Assembly (NCBI GenBank): GCA_947652115.1
Contig: OX393561.1
Location: forward strand, 26,891,356 to 26,955,355
Direction: 5' to 3'
Origin: Blastomussa wellsi
Lineage: Eukaryota; Cnidaria; Anthozoa; Scleractinia; Plerogyridae
Length of the DNA stretch: 64,000 nucleotides
The notes below the pieces were generated by a model. That model searched no databases and was not told the origin of the DNA. It saw only the letters and a program-made list of their open reading frames with translations. Shown here one piece after another: positions 33,304 through 44,570 of the stretch (positions are counted from its first letter, which is position 1; the number at the start of each line of letters is the position of its first letter). The position numbers and the translations under genes are program-made.

Positions 33304-33960
33304 TGTTCACCGAGTGGTTTTGCCTTTTAAAGATCAAAAGTCAGCTGACGCAGTGAAGAAGCAGTTATCAGATCTAAGCAACAAAATCAATCACACTCTC
33401 CAACCTATGTTCAAGAGTCGCAAAATATGTGAAGACCTCGAGATGTGCGAGCCAAAACCACCCATAATTAACCAACAATGCATTGTGTACAATAAATGTG
33501 ATCTCTGTGATGCAGAGTATGCCGGCTACACCAGCCGACACTTACACCAACGTATTGACGAACACTGTTATTCAGCAATCGGCAAGCATTTGAAGAACGG
33601 CCACGGTCTGGAAACCATTGGCGACCTTACCAACAATTTTTCCATTTTAAAGAAGTGCAACGGAAAACTGGACTGTCTGATTTATGAAATGTTATTCATA
33701 AAGAACAAAATGCCATGCCTAAACACACAATCAGACTCCATATGTGCAAAACTATTTAAATTTTTCACTTTTTACATGCATATTTTATGTTTTATCACAT
33801 CGCATGTTATATATCAAGATATCAAATTTTATTCTCTTATCACTTGAAAATGATGACATGGAGTCATTGAAACGTTTTGTAAATCTTCTTTTTTATCATT
33901 AGATGTTTAACCAAATCTCTTAAATGTAAAACCCACGTTTTACTGTTCACTTCAATAAAT
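33304..33960 (+). pseudogene. Penelope-like element, C-terminal GIY-YIG endonuclease and 3' end
   Basis: An open frame to 33847 begins in Penelope linker sequence (RVVLPFKDQKSADAV) and carries CDLCDAEYAGYTSRHLHQRI, the GIY-YIG nuclease core as found in Penelope-like retroelements, then HLKNGHG. The reverse transcriptase is absent, so this is a 5'-truncated copy. The downstream bases to ~33960 look like the 3' UTR (GATGACATGGAGTCATTGAAACG). The upstream part of the open frame is fortuitous. Confidence 0.78.
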
Positions 33961-34789
33961 TATGAGCATAAGCATGTATCTGATCAACCGATGCTTGTCT
34001 TCTGCTTCTGTGGTCATGCATTTGCGGTTCAGTTACGAACTACAAAAGTCCACAACAAATACTAACCGTTTTCAAGGAACTCACTCTACTCTTTCTACTC
34101 CAGAAACCCCCCCTCTGAAATCCCCTCACACCTTGGGATTTCCAATCGTAAATACCCCCATTCCTTCGGAATTCCAGTTCAAAGAACCCCCCTCTCCTTC
34201 GGTAAACCTAAAAGCCATCAGTGGTACAGGTATCGATATTTTCTGGAATCGCCCAATATATCGATACCCTGCATGAAGACAATAAAACAAACAACAGGAA
34301 CAATGCCCTTAGCCTCTGAAACAATAGCAACTGCTACCAGTAGAATTACAAGTTAAAAAGAGCTGCTACACTACTACACTTAAATCAACGTAAAGTTGTA
34401 ATGAAGTCAAAACAATCATCAGCAAAAGGGAGTATACACTGAAAATTAAAAGAGTGGGCAAGGATCAACAGAAACGAATGCAAGCAAAGCTGGCATTGAC
34501 CCAACCAGGCAGTGTTTTCAGCAATCAATGGACACGGATAAATCTTTTCTTGGCAACATGCTTGCTATTGCCTCGAGCAACTCTTACGCTTCTTTTGTGC
34601 TCTCCAAATTTCCCATGTGCACCATAACTAAATGAAGCATGCTAAAGCAATTGAACCAATTGTTAATTCTCAAAATGTTGATATTTGTGTTGTAATCCAC
34701 CATCTTTGTCACAATGTTTGCAGAAAAAACAAAGTATCATGTAACAACATTTGTGAGAAAACAGAAGTATTATGTTACCGTTGTAAAGA
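33961..34789. other. gene-less stretch
   Basis: No gene, repeat structure or RNA is supported here beyond AT-rich sequence. A 104-codon frame at 33962-34276 has no recognisable features. Confidence 0.4.
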
Positions 34790-34948
34790 AAGGCCAAGTG
34801 AAGGTGAGAGATAATCTTTGCAATGAATTTCCAATTTAAGAAATGGGAATAAAGAAGCCGGAAAAAATTCAGGGATTCAACAGGATTCAAACCCATGACT
34901 TCTGCAATACCAGTACAATCCTCTACCAACTGAGCTATGAAGCCACAC
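34790..34948 (-). mobile_element. tRNA-derived SINE
   Basis: On the minus strand the head reads as a tRNA: an A box within CATAGCTCAGTTGGTAGAGG and a B box GGGTTTGAATCC, spaced as in a tRNA gene. It is followed by a non-tRNA body (GCTTCTTTATTCCC ... CTTAAATTGG). The internal promoter would be read by RNA polymerase III. I recall very similar SINEs as common in anthozoan genomes. It is not a functional tRNA because there is no proper acceptor stem closure and the body is attached. Confidence 0.8.
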
Positions 34949-34952
34949 ATAA

Positions 34953-35590
34953 ACCCATTGACTCCTTAACCGGCCGTAACTGGCCGTGACAGACCTTGAC
35001 CTTTGCTCCGCTTCTGACATCATCAGCTTTGACCAAAATAGGAATCCCATTTATCCCAGTTCTACAGAAGGGAAAGAGCTTTCCAATGATACCCAGGTGA
35101 TATTGATTGGGCCAATGGAGCTTGAAATACGCAGGAAAATGCTTAGCAAAAAATGCTTAGAACGCCAAGAACTAGGAGGAAAATTTCCCTCACCTACCCT
35201 TGGCTACTCCATGTTGAGTATTTCCCGTCTCAATGATGCTTTCGTGGCAATTCTTGAACCGAAAGGAAGCCCAGAAAAAGGCCAACAGAGGCATAAAAGA
35301 GATATGAGGAAAGGAGAAAGGAAAAGCGAAAAATAAAAATAAAGAAATCGAAAAGCCTAAAAACGTGGGTCACTTTCTCGTCCAAAAACTATCTCGAAAT
35401 TTTGATTTGTGCACATGCCCAAGCTAAAATATCGTTAAATGAGATACTAGTGAAAAACCTGGCATGCCTTCACTCTGCAAATGCATTTTGGAGAAATTTG
35501 AAGCATATTTAGCCTACAACTGACTAGAAAATGTTCAAAATGTCTAAAAAACATGTTTTTTTCAAAAATCTCCAGGAGTCAATGGGTTAA
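34953..35590. mobile_element. non-autonomous TIR element (ACCCATTGACTCC ends)
   Basis: Inverted ends ACCCATTGACTCCT at the left (34955-34968) and AGGAGTCAATGGGT at the right (~35573-35588), about 635 bp apart. A TTAA-like context lies at the right boundary (GGGTTAAG). It contains a 116-codon frame (34986-35336) without recognisable features, treated as chance. The type is a MITE, possibly from a TTAA-targeting superfamily. Confidence 0.6.
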
Positions 35591-35930
35591 GAGCGAGGTC
35601 GATTTTTATTGACTTCATATTTTCCTGTGAGGAGTGAAATGATATAAAGTATCGGTATAATTATGAATAATTTATAATTATGAAGATGAAAGTGAGAGCT
35701 ATAATCTTGTTTCTTAACAACAGAGCAGTGCTGAAGTTGTCTAATACAAAAATGTCATTTCATGATATCACACCTCAACAGATTGGGAATAACAACAAAA
35801 AGAAGAGAAACCTTTATTAATTGGCTGAGATTTCCATTGATGCTGCATACACCAGTATGCCAGCAATCTGTGGGTATTTTGTTCAATGACTCCGTGCTCC
35901 GCTAATACAACATGCATCGGCATTGTTTTC
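35591..35930. other. gene-less flank of Gypsy 2
   Basis: No gene recognised. The target duplication AAGAT of Gypsy 2 follows at 35931-35935. Confidence 0.4.
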
Positions 35931-35935
35931 AAGAT

Positions 35936-36090
35936 TGTAACAACCGCTAGTCTTCTCAGTATAAACAATGCTTTTAATAGAACAAACTTCTCCGACTCGA
36001 GCTGACAACGTGGTAATGCAAAGTGTTGCTAATGCACATGTGCGAACTGAACTATGTTGCAAATCTTGGAATACTGGACTGGATATTACA
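35936..36090 (-). repeat. 3' LTR of Gypsy 2
   Basis: 155 bp, TGTAACAACC...GATATTACA, two differences from 41461-41615. Its outer side carries the target duplication AAGAT. Confidence 0.95.
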
Positions 36091-36231
36091 TTTCTCCTTT
36101 TCTTTTGAGATAGTCTTTTCCTTAAGTGAAAAACAACGCAACTTAAAACATGTGTCCTAACTTAGACTAGGCATGCTATGTTAAAGCACAGTCCTTTCTG
36201 TTCTGTGTTAGGTACAGTTAAAGTACAGTCT

Positions 36232-39200
36232 TTAGGTGACAAAGTCTTTCAAATACTCTGGACGTTTTCGATCACGCCTTGGTCTGGTGGTAGCTGCTGG
36301 CACTGGTTGTTTGCTCCGGTCCATTTTGTCACTGGTGTTGGTTTTAGCTGCTTCCTTTGCGCTGCTTTCCTTAGTCTCCTCCTGGACTGAGTGAGGGTTG
36401 GCATTCAGTAGAATCTTCTCTCTCCAATCCTCTTGGTTCGTTTGTTCTTCCTGGTCTTCATTTTCTTCGCTGGTGTTTTCCTGGATCAATGAGTTAGCAA
36501 TCTTGAACTGGCTTGCGTCACGGTACACTTCGCGTCCATCTGTGATCCTTTTTGCTGCAATGCTTGATCCGTCTATTCGAGTTACTCTATAGAATGCTGG
36601 TTCAAATGCAGTAGACCATTTGTTTCTCTTTTTCTGTTTCAACAGGACATGATCTCCGACTAAGAAAATGTGCTCCTTGGTGTTCCTGTTCTCGGCATTC
36701 TGTTTGATCTTATCTTTGTATTTCTCATCCCGCTTATCGATGGCTGTGTCACGGGGATTCTCATTGCACTCCCTCGCTTGGTGATCTAGTTTGGTTCTGA
36801 TCTGCCTGTTCATTAGGGCTTCATATGGTGGCACGCCAGTAGCAGGATGCGGTGTTGAGCGATAGCCTGTTAGCATCTCTTGAACAGCTATACTGCTTTT
36901 TCCCCCATTGAGACGAGCGATCTGCTCAGTCTTATTCAGTAGTTTCATGAAGCTTTCCGCCTCTCCGTTAGCACGTGCGTGTTCTGGGGTAACTCGGTGA
37001 TGGTCGAATCCCTCTGTTTTAGCAAACTCTGCAAATTCTCTGGAGTTAAATGGTGGTCCATTATAGCTTTCTAGCTGTCTTGGAGTCCCATGAGTGGCAA
37101 ACATGGTTTTGAGCTTTTCCATGGTCGGCTGGAATGCTGTCGAGTGAGTTTTCATGACTTCAGGGTATCTTGTTCTCTTGTCAATGGCCACTAGGTTATA
37201 ATGACCGTCAGGATAGGGTACGCTGAAGTCTACAGATATGACATCCCAGGGTTTCTTTGGTATGTCTGTGACTTTGATGGGTTCCTGTCTGTGCTGCTTC
37301 GTGGTTACCTGACATTCGTAACATTGACCGATGATCTGCTCTACCATACTGTTCATGGTTGGAAACCAATACTTTGCTCTTAACATCTGCTTTCTTTTTG
37401 TCATTCCCAGGTGTCCCAGGTGATGTGCTGCCTTGATGACCTTTCTCTGTAGGCTTGTTGGGACAATGATCTGATTCATCCTGAAGATTAGGTCATTGAC
37501 TACGTACAACTCATTCTGTACACTATAAAATGGTGCAATGTCTGGGTCCTTCTTGTGTTGTTCCCAATCTCCAGTGAGTATTCTGATGGAAAGTTTCTGA
37601 AGCTGGGTGTCTTTGAGAGTTTCTTCCTTGATGTGATCAACAACAACAGCATGTTCGGCTGTCGCCATGTACTTGATCACTCTCTCTATGGTATCCTTTC
37701 CAGTTTCTGGTAAAGGGTGTCTCGACAGAAAGTCAAGTGGGTCGGCGTCATCCTTTCCAGGCTCATAGATTAGCTCGAAGTCAACATCTTGCATTCCCAT
37801 TACCCATTTTTCTATTCTTGGTGGGAGTCGCATGGCTGCCTTGTTAAACAATGGAAGTAATGGTTTGTGAGCTGTGATGATCTTGAATTTTGGCGCTCCC
37901 AGAAGGTAAATGCTGAATCTGTTCTTTGCCCAATGTATGGAGAGGGCATCTTTCTCTGTCTGACTGTATCTTTTCTCGGTGTCAGTCATGCTGCGGCTAA
38001 TGAAGTGGACTGGCTGGAGGCCATTGCCTGTGTCCTGGAATAATCCGGCTGATAGTCCTTCATGGTAGCTGGCTTCAACTCTCACAACAATAGCTTTTGC
38101 TGGGTTGAAGTACGCCATTGTGCTTTCACTTGTTATGCTTGCTTTGAGCTTCTCAAATGCTTCATTCTCTTCTGCTCCCCATTTGAACTTCGTATCTTTG
38201 TGGGTCAGCTGTCTCAAGGGTGCGGTTAGTGATGCGTATTTGGGGATGAACTTTGATAAATACCCAGTCATGCCAAGAAAGCTTCGTACAGCTTCTTTTG
38301 ATTCTGGTGGGCTGCTTTCCTTCACGGCTCTGACCTTCTCTGGGTTTGGTTTTAATCCGTTCTTCGTGAACTTGTGCCCATAGAACTCTATCTCTTCCAC
38401 TCCGAATTGGCACTTCTCAGGGTTGAAAGTGACACCAAAATCTGTTGCTCTCTGCAGAACAGCTTCCAATGTTTTGTCTCTATGGTATCCTTTCCAGTTT
38501 CTGGTAAAGGGTGTCTCGACAGAAAGTCAAGTGGGTCGGCGTCATCCTTTCCAGGCTCATAGATTAGCTCGAAGTCAACATCTTGCATTCCCATTACCCA
38601 TTTTTCTATTCTTGGTGGGAGTCGCATGGCTGCCTTGTTAAACAATGGAAGTAATGGTTTGTGAGCTGTGATGATCTTGAATTTTGGCGCTCCCAGAAGG
38701 TAAATGCTGAATCTGTTCTTTGCCCAATGTATGGAGAGGGCATCTTTCTCTGTCTGACTGTATCTTTTCTCGGTGTCAGTCATGCTGCGGCTAATGAAGT
38801 GGACTGGCTGGAGGCCATTGCCTGTGTCCTGGAATAATCCGGCTGATAGTCCTTCATGGTAGCTGGCTTCAACTCTCACAACAATAGCTTTTGCTGGGTT
38901 GAAGTACGCCATTGTGCTTTCACTTGTTATGCTTGCTTTGAGCTTCTCAAATGCTTCATTCTCTTCTGCTCCCCATTTGAACTTCGTATCTTTGTGGGTC
39001 AGCTGTCTCAAGGGTGCGGTTAGTGATGCGTATTTGGGGATGAACTTTGATAAATACCCAGTCATGCCAAGAAAGCTTCGTACAGCTTCTTTTGATTCTG
39101 GTGGGCTGCTTTCCTTCACGGCTCTGACCTTCTCTGGGTTTGGTTTTAATCCGTTCTTCGTGAACTTGTGCCCATAGAACTCTATCTCTTCCACTCCGAA

Positions 39201-40370
39201 TTGGCACTTCTCAGGGTTGAAAGTGACACCAAAATCTGTTGCTCTCTGCAGAACAGCTTCCAATGTTTTGCTGTGTTCTTCTATGTCTTTCCCTCCTATC
39301 AGGATATCATCGCGCTGGTTGAGGCACCTTGGTATGTCTCCACAAATTCGGTAGATAGCTTCATCAAAGAGATCTTGCGATGCTTTTGCTCCAAAGATTA
39401 GACGTTTTGGTTGCAGGTTCCCCCATGGTGTGCTGAAGGTGGCAACTTTTCTTGATTCTGGATCAAGAAGCAGTTGGTGGTAACCCTGCCTCATGTCAAA
39501 CTTGGAGAAGATGGTACAGTCGTGGAACTTGTACATAAAGTCCTCAACAACCGTTCCTTGGGTTATCCTCTGTCTCTCCATGAATTGGTTGGGTATCCTG
39601 AGATCTACACTGGCCCTAATCATGTGTGGTTCCAGGTCTTCCTTATCTACGCTGCTGAACTTTGGCTTTGGTTGAACTACTAATGGAGAGCACCATGTTA
39701 CTGGTTCAACTTCAGGTACCTCTTCAAATATCTCCTCTTCTACACACTGTTCAAGCCATTTCTTTAAGGGCTCTTGCAAATAATATGCGACTGGTCTTGG
39801 TTTCTGGGCTACAGGAGCAGCTTCTGGTCTCATGCTGAATTTAGCATAGAACTCTTTTCCATTCTTGATGTCTCGTATCTTCCCAATGCCCTTGAATACA
39901 TCGCTGTATCGATCAGTGATTGCTTTGATTTTGGGATTGAGTGCTACAGCTTGCTTGACACTCTTGATGTCTGGCAACTCTTCCTGGATTCTCAGGTCAT
40001 TAGTCTCGGCGAAAGAGCCATCTTCTCGGATCTGTAACATACCTAGCTCTTTGAGGGTGTCTTTGCTGATGAGCGGTGGGGAATTGATTCTACCCCTGAC
40101 CACAACAAATCTTGCGACTGCTCCGCAGGTCTGGTTCCTTACGGTCGCTGTGAATTCTCCTTTCACGGGAAGCTCACTTTGTAAGGTACTCAGCTTCACT
40201 CTGCTTGGATGTAGTGTTGGCTTTACGCTTGATCGATTTGACAGTGCTTTGAATTGGTGTTCGTCCATAACATTCACCTCTGCACCACTGTCCGGCTGAA
40301 CTCTAACATCAACATCTTCTATCTTCACTGACACAGTTCTGTTCTCGTTATCTGTTTTGACTTTCTTCAC
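36232..40370 (-). pseudogene. Gypsy 2 pol (protease, RT, RNase H, integrase) split by tandem duplication
   Basis: Two long frames cover pol. From 40370 down: protease VQPDSGAEVNVMDEHQ, RT SVDLRIPNQFMERQR, TIFSKFDMRQGYHQLLLD and NQRDDILIGGKD, where the usual YxDD reads QRDD. RNase H follows as VRVEASYHEGLSAGLF (VEAS instead of DAS) and ITAHKPLLPLF (Ala where Asp is usual). Integrase has a zinc domain (HHLGHLGMTK, CYEC), ISVDFSVPYP, LESYNGPPFNS with Tyr at the second catalytic Asp, and ANGEAES. The C-terminus is basic. Only the 794-bp duplication breaks the frame; without it pol would be one frame of about 1,100 codons. The pol frame upstream has a TGA at 40449-40451, near the gag end. Confidence 0.93.
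37683..39270 (-). repeat. 794-bp exact-looking tandem duplication in Gypsy 2 pol
   Basis: Units 37683-38476 and 38477-39270 look identical everywhere compared. The junction reads CAATGTTTTG then TCTCTATGG. As 794 is not a multiple of three, the second unit shifts the reading frame. It covers the RT palm/thumb and RNase H coding region. Confidence 0.95.
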
Positions 40371-40490
40371 CTGCTTAAGATGACGTACGGCTTGGCAGAA
40401 AAATTCGTCATCAGAACTTGTTGAGTTATCAGCATCTTCTTCTGTGGTTCACTTGACACGGTGTTTGTCCCTCGAAGTTTCTGGTGGTTT

Positions 40491-41318
40491 TCATCTGTGT
40501 TTGTGCCCATGGCTTTTCTTACTGTTGGGAGGTCCTCTGAACTTGCATACTGAGCTGAAGTGGTTAAACTTCTGGCATTTCATACATTTCTTCCCATATG
40601 CTGGACAGTTCTTGCCTTCCTCGTGTGTGCCTGTTTGTCCACAGTATCCACATGGTTGCTTTTTCTTGTCTTTTCCATCGTTCTTGGGCGGATGCCACTT
40701 TCCAGACTGTCTTTCGACCTTCTTTACATCTTGGGGAATTTTCATGTCGCTTATTTGAAGTGTTGTATCTTCGATCTGTGCAGCTTCGGTGAGAAACTGT
40801 GTTAAATCCCATTTCTTGTTAATAGCCTTCTGGATTAGCGAACGATTCTGTGTTGTCTGGATGAGGTGTTCTAGGATTCGTTCATCGCAGTCGTTGGCTT
40901 TCTCTCTTAAACGTGCAGCGTACGCATTCGTTGTTTCGCCATGTGCTGGTCTCATTTTGAGGAATACATATCTTGCGTGGTGTTTATTCTTCTTGGGTTT
41001 GAAGTGGTCGTTCAACTTTTTCCTCATCTTCTCATAGTCGTTACCGCCATCCGTTGGGTTCGGTAAGCTTTTCTCCAGACGAGCGATTTCCTTCCCGCCA
41101 TAAATGATGAGTGCATCTTTCTTGTCGAGCGGTTCCGTAATCTTGAAATATCTGAATTCGCGCTCGATTTCTTCGAGCCAGTCGTCCCACGCTTTACCTG
41201 TGCCGATTGGGTCATCTCCCGGGTTGAATGGTTGAGATTTGAGATTTCTCGTCGCTGTGATAACTTGTACTGGTGCTGCTGGTGCGGTGCCGCCGGTTGC
41301 TTCTTCGGTGTCGGGCAT
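40491..41318 (-). CDS. Gypsy 2 gag
   Basis: Intact 275-codon Gag. The amino region is Ala/Thr/Pro-rich. The capsid part has KAWDDWLEEIEREFRYF, KKDALIIYGGKEIARL and AHGETTNAYAARLREKAND (major-homology-like). Zinc knuckles lie near residues 223-255 (CGYCGQTGTHEEGKNC, then CMKCQKFNHFSSVC), and the tail is basic. It lies about 120 bp upstream of the first clear pol codon in a different frame, so pol expression would need frameshifting or readthrough. A functional gag could let this element be packaged while pol is supplied by relatives. Confidence 0.9.
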   Translation of the reverse strand: MPDTEEATGGTAPAAPVQVITATRNLKSQPFNPGDDPIGTGKAWDDWLEEIEREFRYFKITEPLDKKDALIIYGGKEIARLEKSLPNPTDGGNDYEKMRKKLNDHFKPKKNKHHARYVFLKMRPAHGETTNAYAARLREKANDCDERILEHLIQTTQNRSLIQKAINKKWDLTQFLTEAAQIEDTTLQISDMKIPQDVKKVERQSGKWHPPKNDGKDKKKQPCGYCGQTGTHEEGKNCPAYGKKCMKCQKFNHFSSVCKFRGPPNSKKSHGHKHR

Positions 41319-41460
41319 GTTTTGTCGATCGATTGATTCACGCGTTGACGTGTTTGTCTTGTTAACCTCTCTCGCTGGGCTTCAAAACTCTCTGGTTTGG
41401 TTTCTCTTGCTTTCTTCTTTCTTCTTTGTGCTTAATCTAGCGTGGCATCCTCGTCGCCAG

Positions 41461-41615
41461 TGTAACAACCGCTAGTCTTCTCAGTATAAACAATGCTTTT
41501 AATAGAACAAACTTCTCCGACTCGAGCTGACAACGTGGTAATGCAAAGTGTTGCTAATGCGCATGTGCGAACTGAACTATGTTGCAAATCTCGGAATACT
41601 GGACTGGATATTACA
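41461..41615 (-). repeat. 5' LTR of Gypsy 2
   Basis: 155 bp, nearly identical to the 3' LTR, followed outside by AAGAT. On the minus strand transcription would start within it and read toward lower coordinates. Confidence 0.95.
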
Positions 41616-42247
41616 AAGATGGTTAGCTGACCTGAACATAGGCACGCAATACGTGCAAGAGTTATTTTTTAAACTGCATTAAGAGTATGTAACATGATAC
41701 TTTTGCTTTTATCCAAATCAATTGTTTTTCAGCATGACTGATAAAGATACATTTAGCATGCCCCAAATAAAGTCGTTTCTCAAAAATAATCAACGAGTTT
41801 CTTCACAAAACATATCCTTTGAAAGGCTTTTAAGCATAGTATTGCTGGGACATTTTTTTCATTGTTTTTCAGAAATTTGTGGTCGAAATATCAGTAGAAG
41901 AAATTGAAGCTGTTTTTGGGGAACTACCACACTGTTTTGATCTGTTTCGAAATCCTTTCACAAAAAATAACAAATTTTTTTCCTACACACGTCTACAAAT
42001 GTTACCTTCAAATGCATGTTCACTTTTTTGGGGGAGTGTCGGTGGGGGGTTGGGAATCAATAACTGCACCACTAGACATCGGTCAAAACTGTATGTTTGC
42101 CATTTTTGGGTGATTATTCTCCATCAATCAGCACTGATTGCCAATGCTTATTATCAAATGGTGACGTAACGGTGACGAATGGTGACGTGATGCATGTGAA
42201 ATGCGCATGTGAAATACACACTCAATTTCATGCAAGCGATACAACTT
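41616..42247. other. gene-less stretch
   Basis: No gene recognised. Short frames in 41722-42169 lack any domain. A run of three GGTGACG-type repeats lies near 42160-42180. Confidence 0.4.
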
Positions 42248-42905
42248 TAATAATAATAATAATAATAATCTTTATTGAGGAAATCAATTTCACTGATAAG
42301 TGATTTACAAAAGAGTCCTCAAAAGATGCAAAAAGAACAAAAAGGAAAAATAAAGACTAATATATGAATATATAAAAATTAAACTAAAAACTATTTACAT
42401 TTCTTAACACTCTTAAAACTGGCTAATGATGGGCTTTGTCTGATTGAAAGGTCTAATTTATTCCAATCGTTAGAGGCAAAGTTTGTCGAGGTCCAATGGC
42501 CCCAGTTCCTATTAGATGCACTCTCATGGATATTGTTTTTACATCTAGTATTATAATCATGCTTATCCTTATTGAATTCAATATTAAAACGATGTGAAAA
42601 TAAGTTATTTAAACATTTATAAATAAAAGTTGCCCTATGCTCGGCCCTACGTCTTGCGAGAGTTTTCCAATTCAGTTTATTCAGGGCCTCACTAGCAGAT
42701 GAACCAATAGGCAAATCTAAAATTATTTTTGCAGCTTTATTGTGTAAAGATTGAAGTTGCAACATTAGACTGGAGTTACCCCTATCCCCCCATACGATAT
42801 CAGCATAGTCAAACAATGGCAGAACATAGCTGTTAAAAAACAATAATCTAGCATCTAAAGGTAGGCAATAACGAATACGTTTAAGTAGACCCAGCTTCTT
42901 ATTTA
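42248..42905 (-). pseudogene. LINE 3' end (RT C-terminus) with (AAT)n tail
   Basis: Minus-strand reverse-transcriptase C-terminal region: GLLKRIRYCLPLDARLLF, FNSYVLPLFDYADIVWG, LQSLHNKAAKIILDLPIG and the TSTNFASNDWNKL block. The 3' end closes with an (ATT/AAT)n microsatellite at 42248-42270, the simple-repeat tail typical of CR1/L2/RTE-like LINEs. It is 5'-truncated. It belongs to a different LINE clade from LINEs A-C. Confidence 0.8.
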
Positions 42906-42956
42906 TCTTAGATAAATCTCACTTAGATAAATCTCACTTTATAGGTGACAATTTGA

Positions 42957-43260
42957 TTGCTTCTTAACTTTGATTATAATAGCTCCAATCTGATTGGTGT
43001 GACATACCATACCACCATGGCTTCAAATGAAGTGTGTTATCTTGACATTAAGATCATTCAGGGAGACGACAACACACCTTGTCGTATAAGTGTCTACGAC
43101 AAGAGAGATGACTTCTCATTCCGGATTGTGAACTTTCCTCATATGGACAGCAACATCCCAGCCAATCCGGCCTATGGTGTTTACATATCTCAATTGGTGT
43201 GATATGCTAGAATTTGCTCATCCAAATTCGACTTTATAGACAGGCTTCGTAGTGAAATCA
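42957..43260 (+). pseudogene. retroelement fragment (RT-associated C-terminal block)
   Basis: An 81-codon frame with SNEVCYLDIKIIQGDDNT, ISVYDKRDDFSFRIVNFPH and NPAYGVYISQLV, ending at a TGA after which YARICSSKFDFIDRL continues in frame. I recognise this block from RT-encoding retroelement proteins in many animals but cannot place the clade surely. It is broken and partial. Confidence 0.55.
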
Positions 43261-44570
43261 TTTGCGTTAAATATGACATTACACTTCGGGAATTGAGATC
43301 AACAGTTTGTGATTGAGAACCAACAACGTATCCTTTCCTTGTTTGTAATTGTTACGTTATGAAGGTGTGCGCACGTATTTTCGTTTGTGGTTAGTTGACG
43401 TGTATGCTTAGTTCGCAATTTAATGGTTTAATTTATTTTTCATTTTTTTCCTTATTACTTTTTCTTGTCAGTAACTGTGCTCACATCGTGGGTGGCTCCA
43501 TCTGAAATGTTCTGCAATTGGTATAGGATTTAATGGCGCCAAAACCAATTGTGGAATTACAAGCATTTTAGGCATCCTACTGATGAACGGTTATGGCAAT
43601 TAGATATTTTTTACAGGAGCCAACATTGAGATTGTGGTCTGTCGCCTTTGAATACATGAATGAAACGATGACTGAAGAGTCACATAGTCCACTTGTGCTG
43701 ACTAATAGTTATTTTTTGCAGCTCAATAAAGAGGCCAGTCATGTGATCAAAACGTATGGTGGGTTTTATGATCACTTGCACAAAAATCAACTAGCAGCTT
43801 TATTTTTATACAACAGAAGACAATAATAGGCAGTTTCCTCATTTTCAACAGTCATGTGATCAGCATACGTAATAAACAGAAAGCTTATTTGGGTCAAATG
43901 TTTTACTTTATGACATACTGGTATATCCTCGCTTTCATGTCTTAATTACAAACGCTAATAAAAATACTGATTTGAGGGTCAAAATTGGCAAAACATCATA
44001 TTCATGTCCAGTGTATAATTTTAACCTAGAAAATTGTGTTTACCAACTTTTCCTTGAATTTGACGACAGACGTCCACTTTTGCAAAAGTGGTCCCAGTCA
44101 GCTACCCTGGTTCTCTTTTTGTTTTTCAATAAAAGAGCTGTGAACCAGTGACAATAATCCGTGAAGTGGTGATGCAATAGCCTTTTTCAGGGTTTTCAGA
44201 ATGCAAAACAACAATAAACTTATTTTGTCCACTGTTTATAAACAATAATCAATATAAATTAAATACTTGAATGGTGTGCATAGAATCAAAATATATAGAG
44301 AGACTCCAGTCATTAAAAACTGGATTAACAATAACTTAAAAATAGCATACAGTATCAACTTACCAACTAAGCCAGTATTTCCACCTTGAGGGACAACAGC
44401 TAATCTAAAATGAAAATTAATAGGTTAATATTAAAGAAGCCGTGTCAAGGTTCGTGCATTTTGAGAAATTTAGCCTAAATTCAAAATCGTCATTTGCAAT
44501 CCATCTCAATCCTCTCCATCCTTGTTCCTTTTTGAATAGAGGGGGTGCTGCATTGGTGGGAAGTATAAAA
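43261..44570. other. gene-less stretch
   Basis: No gene or clear repeat. A 77-codon frame at 43593-43826 has no recognisable feature. Sequence is AT-rich. Confidence 0.4.

Larger units (their letters stand above)
35936..41615 (-). mobile_element. Ty3/Gypsy LTR retrotransposon 2, young, with internal duplication
   Basis: A complete minus-strand Gypsy element. LTRs of 155 bp (35936-36090 and 41461-41615) begin TGTAACAACC and end GATATTACA and differ at only two positions. The 5-bp target duplication AAGAT lies at 35931-35935 and 41616-41620. A polypurine tract (AAAAGAAAAGGAGAAA on the minus strand, 36091-36106) precedes the 3' LTR, and a TGGCGACGAGG primer-site-like sequence follows the 5' LTR. 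gag (40491-41318) and pol (36232-40370) are open except for a 794-bp tandem duplication that shifts the pol frame. Confidence 0.96.

Noticed and set aside
34870..34948. functional tRNA gene
   Set aside because: A and B boxes are present, but a SINE body follows and the fold lacks a convincing closed acceptor stem, so it is a SINE head.
34986..35336. 116-codon frame within the ACCCATTGACTCC element
   Set aside because: No recognisable domain and it lies inside a short non-autonomous TIR element; likely chance.
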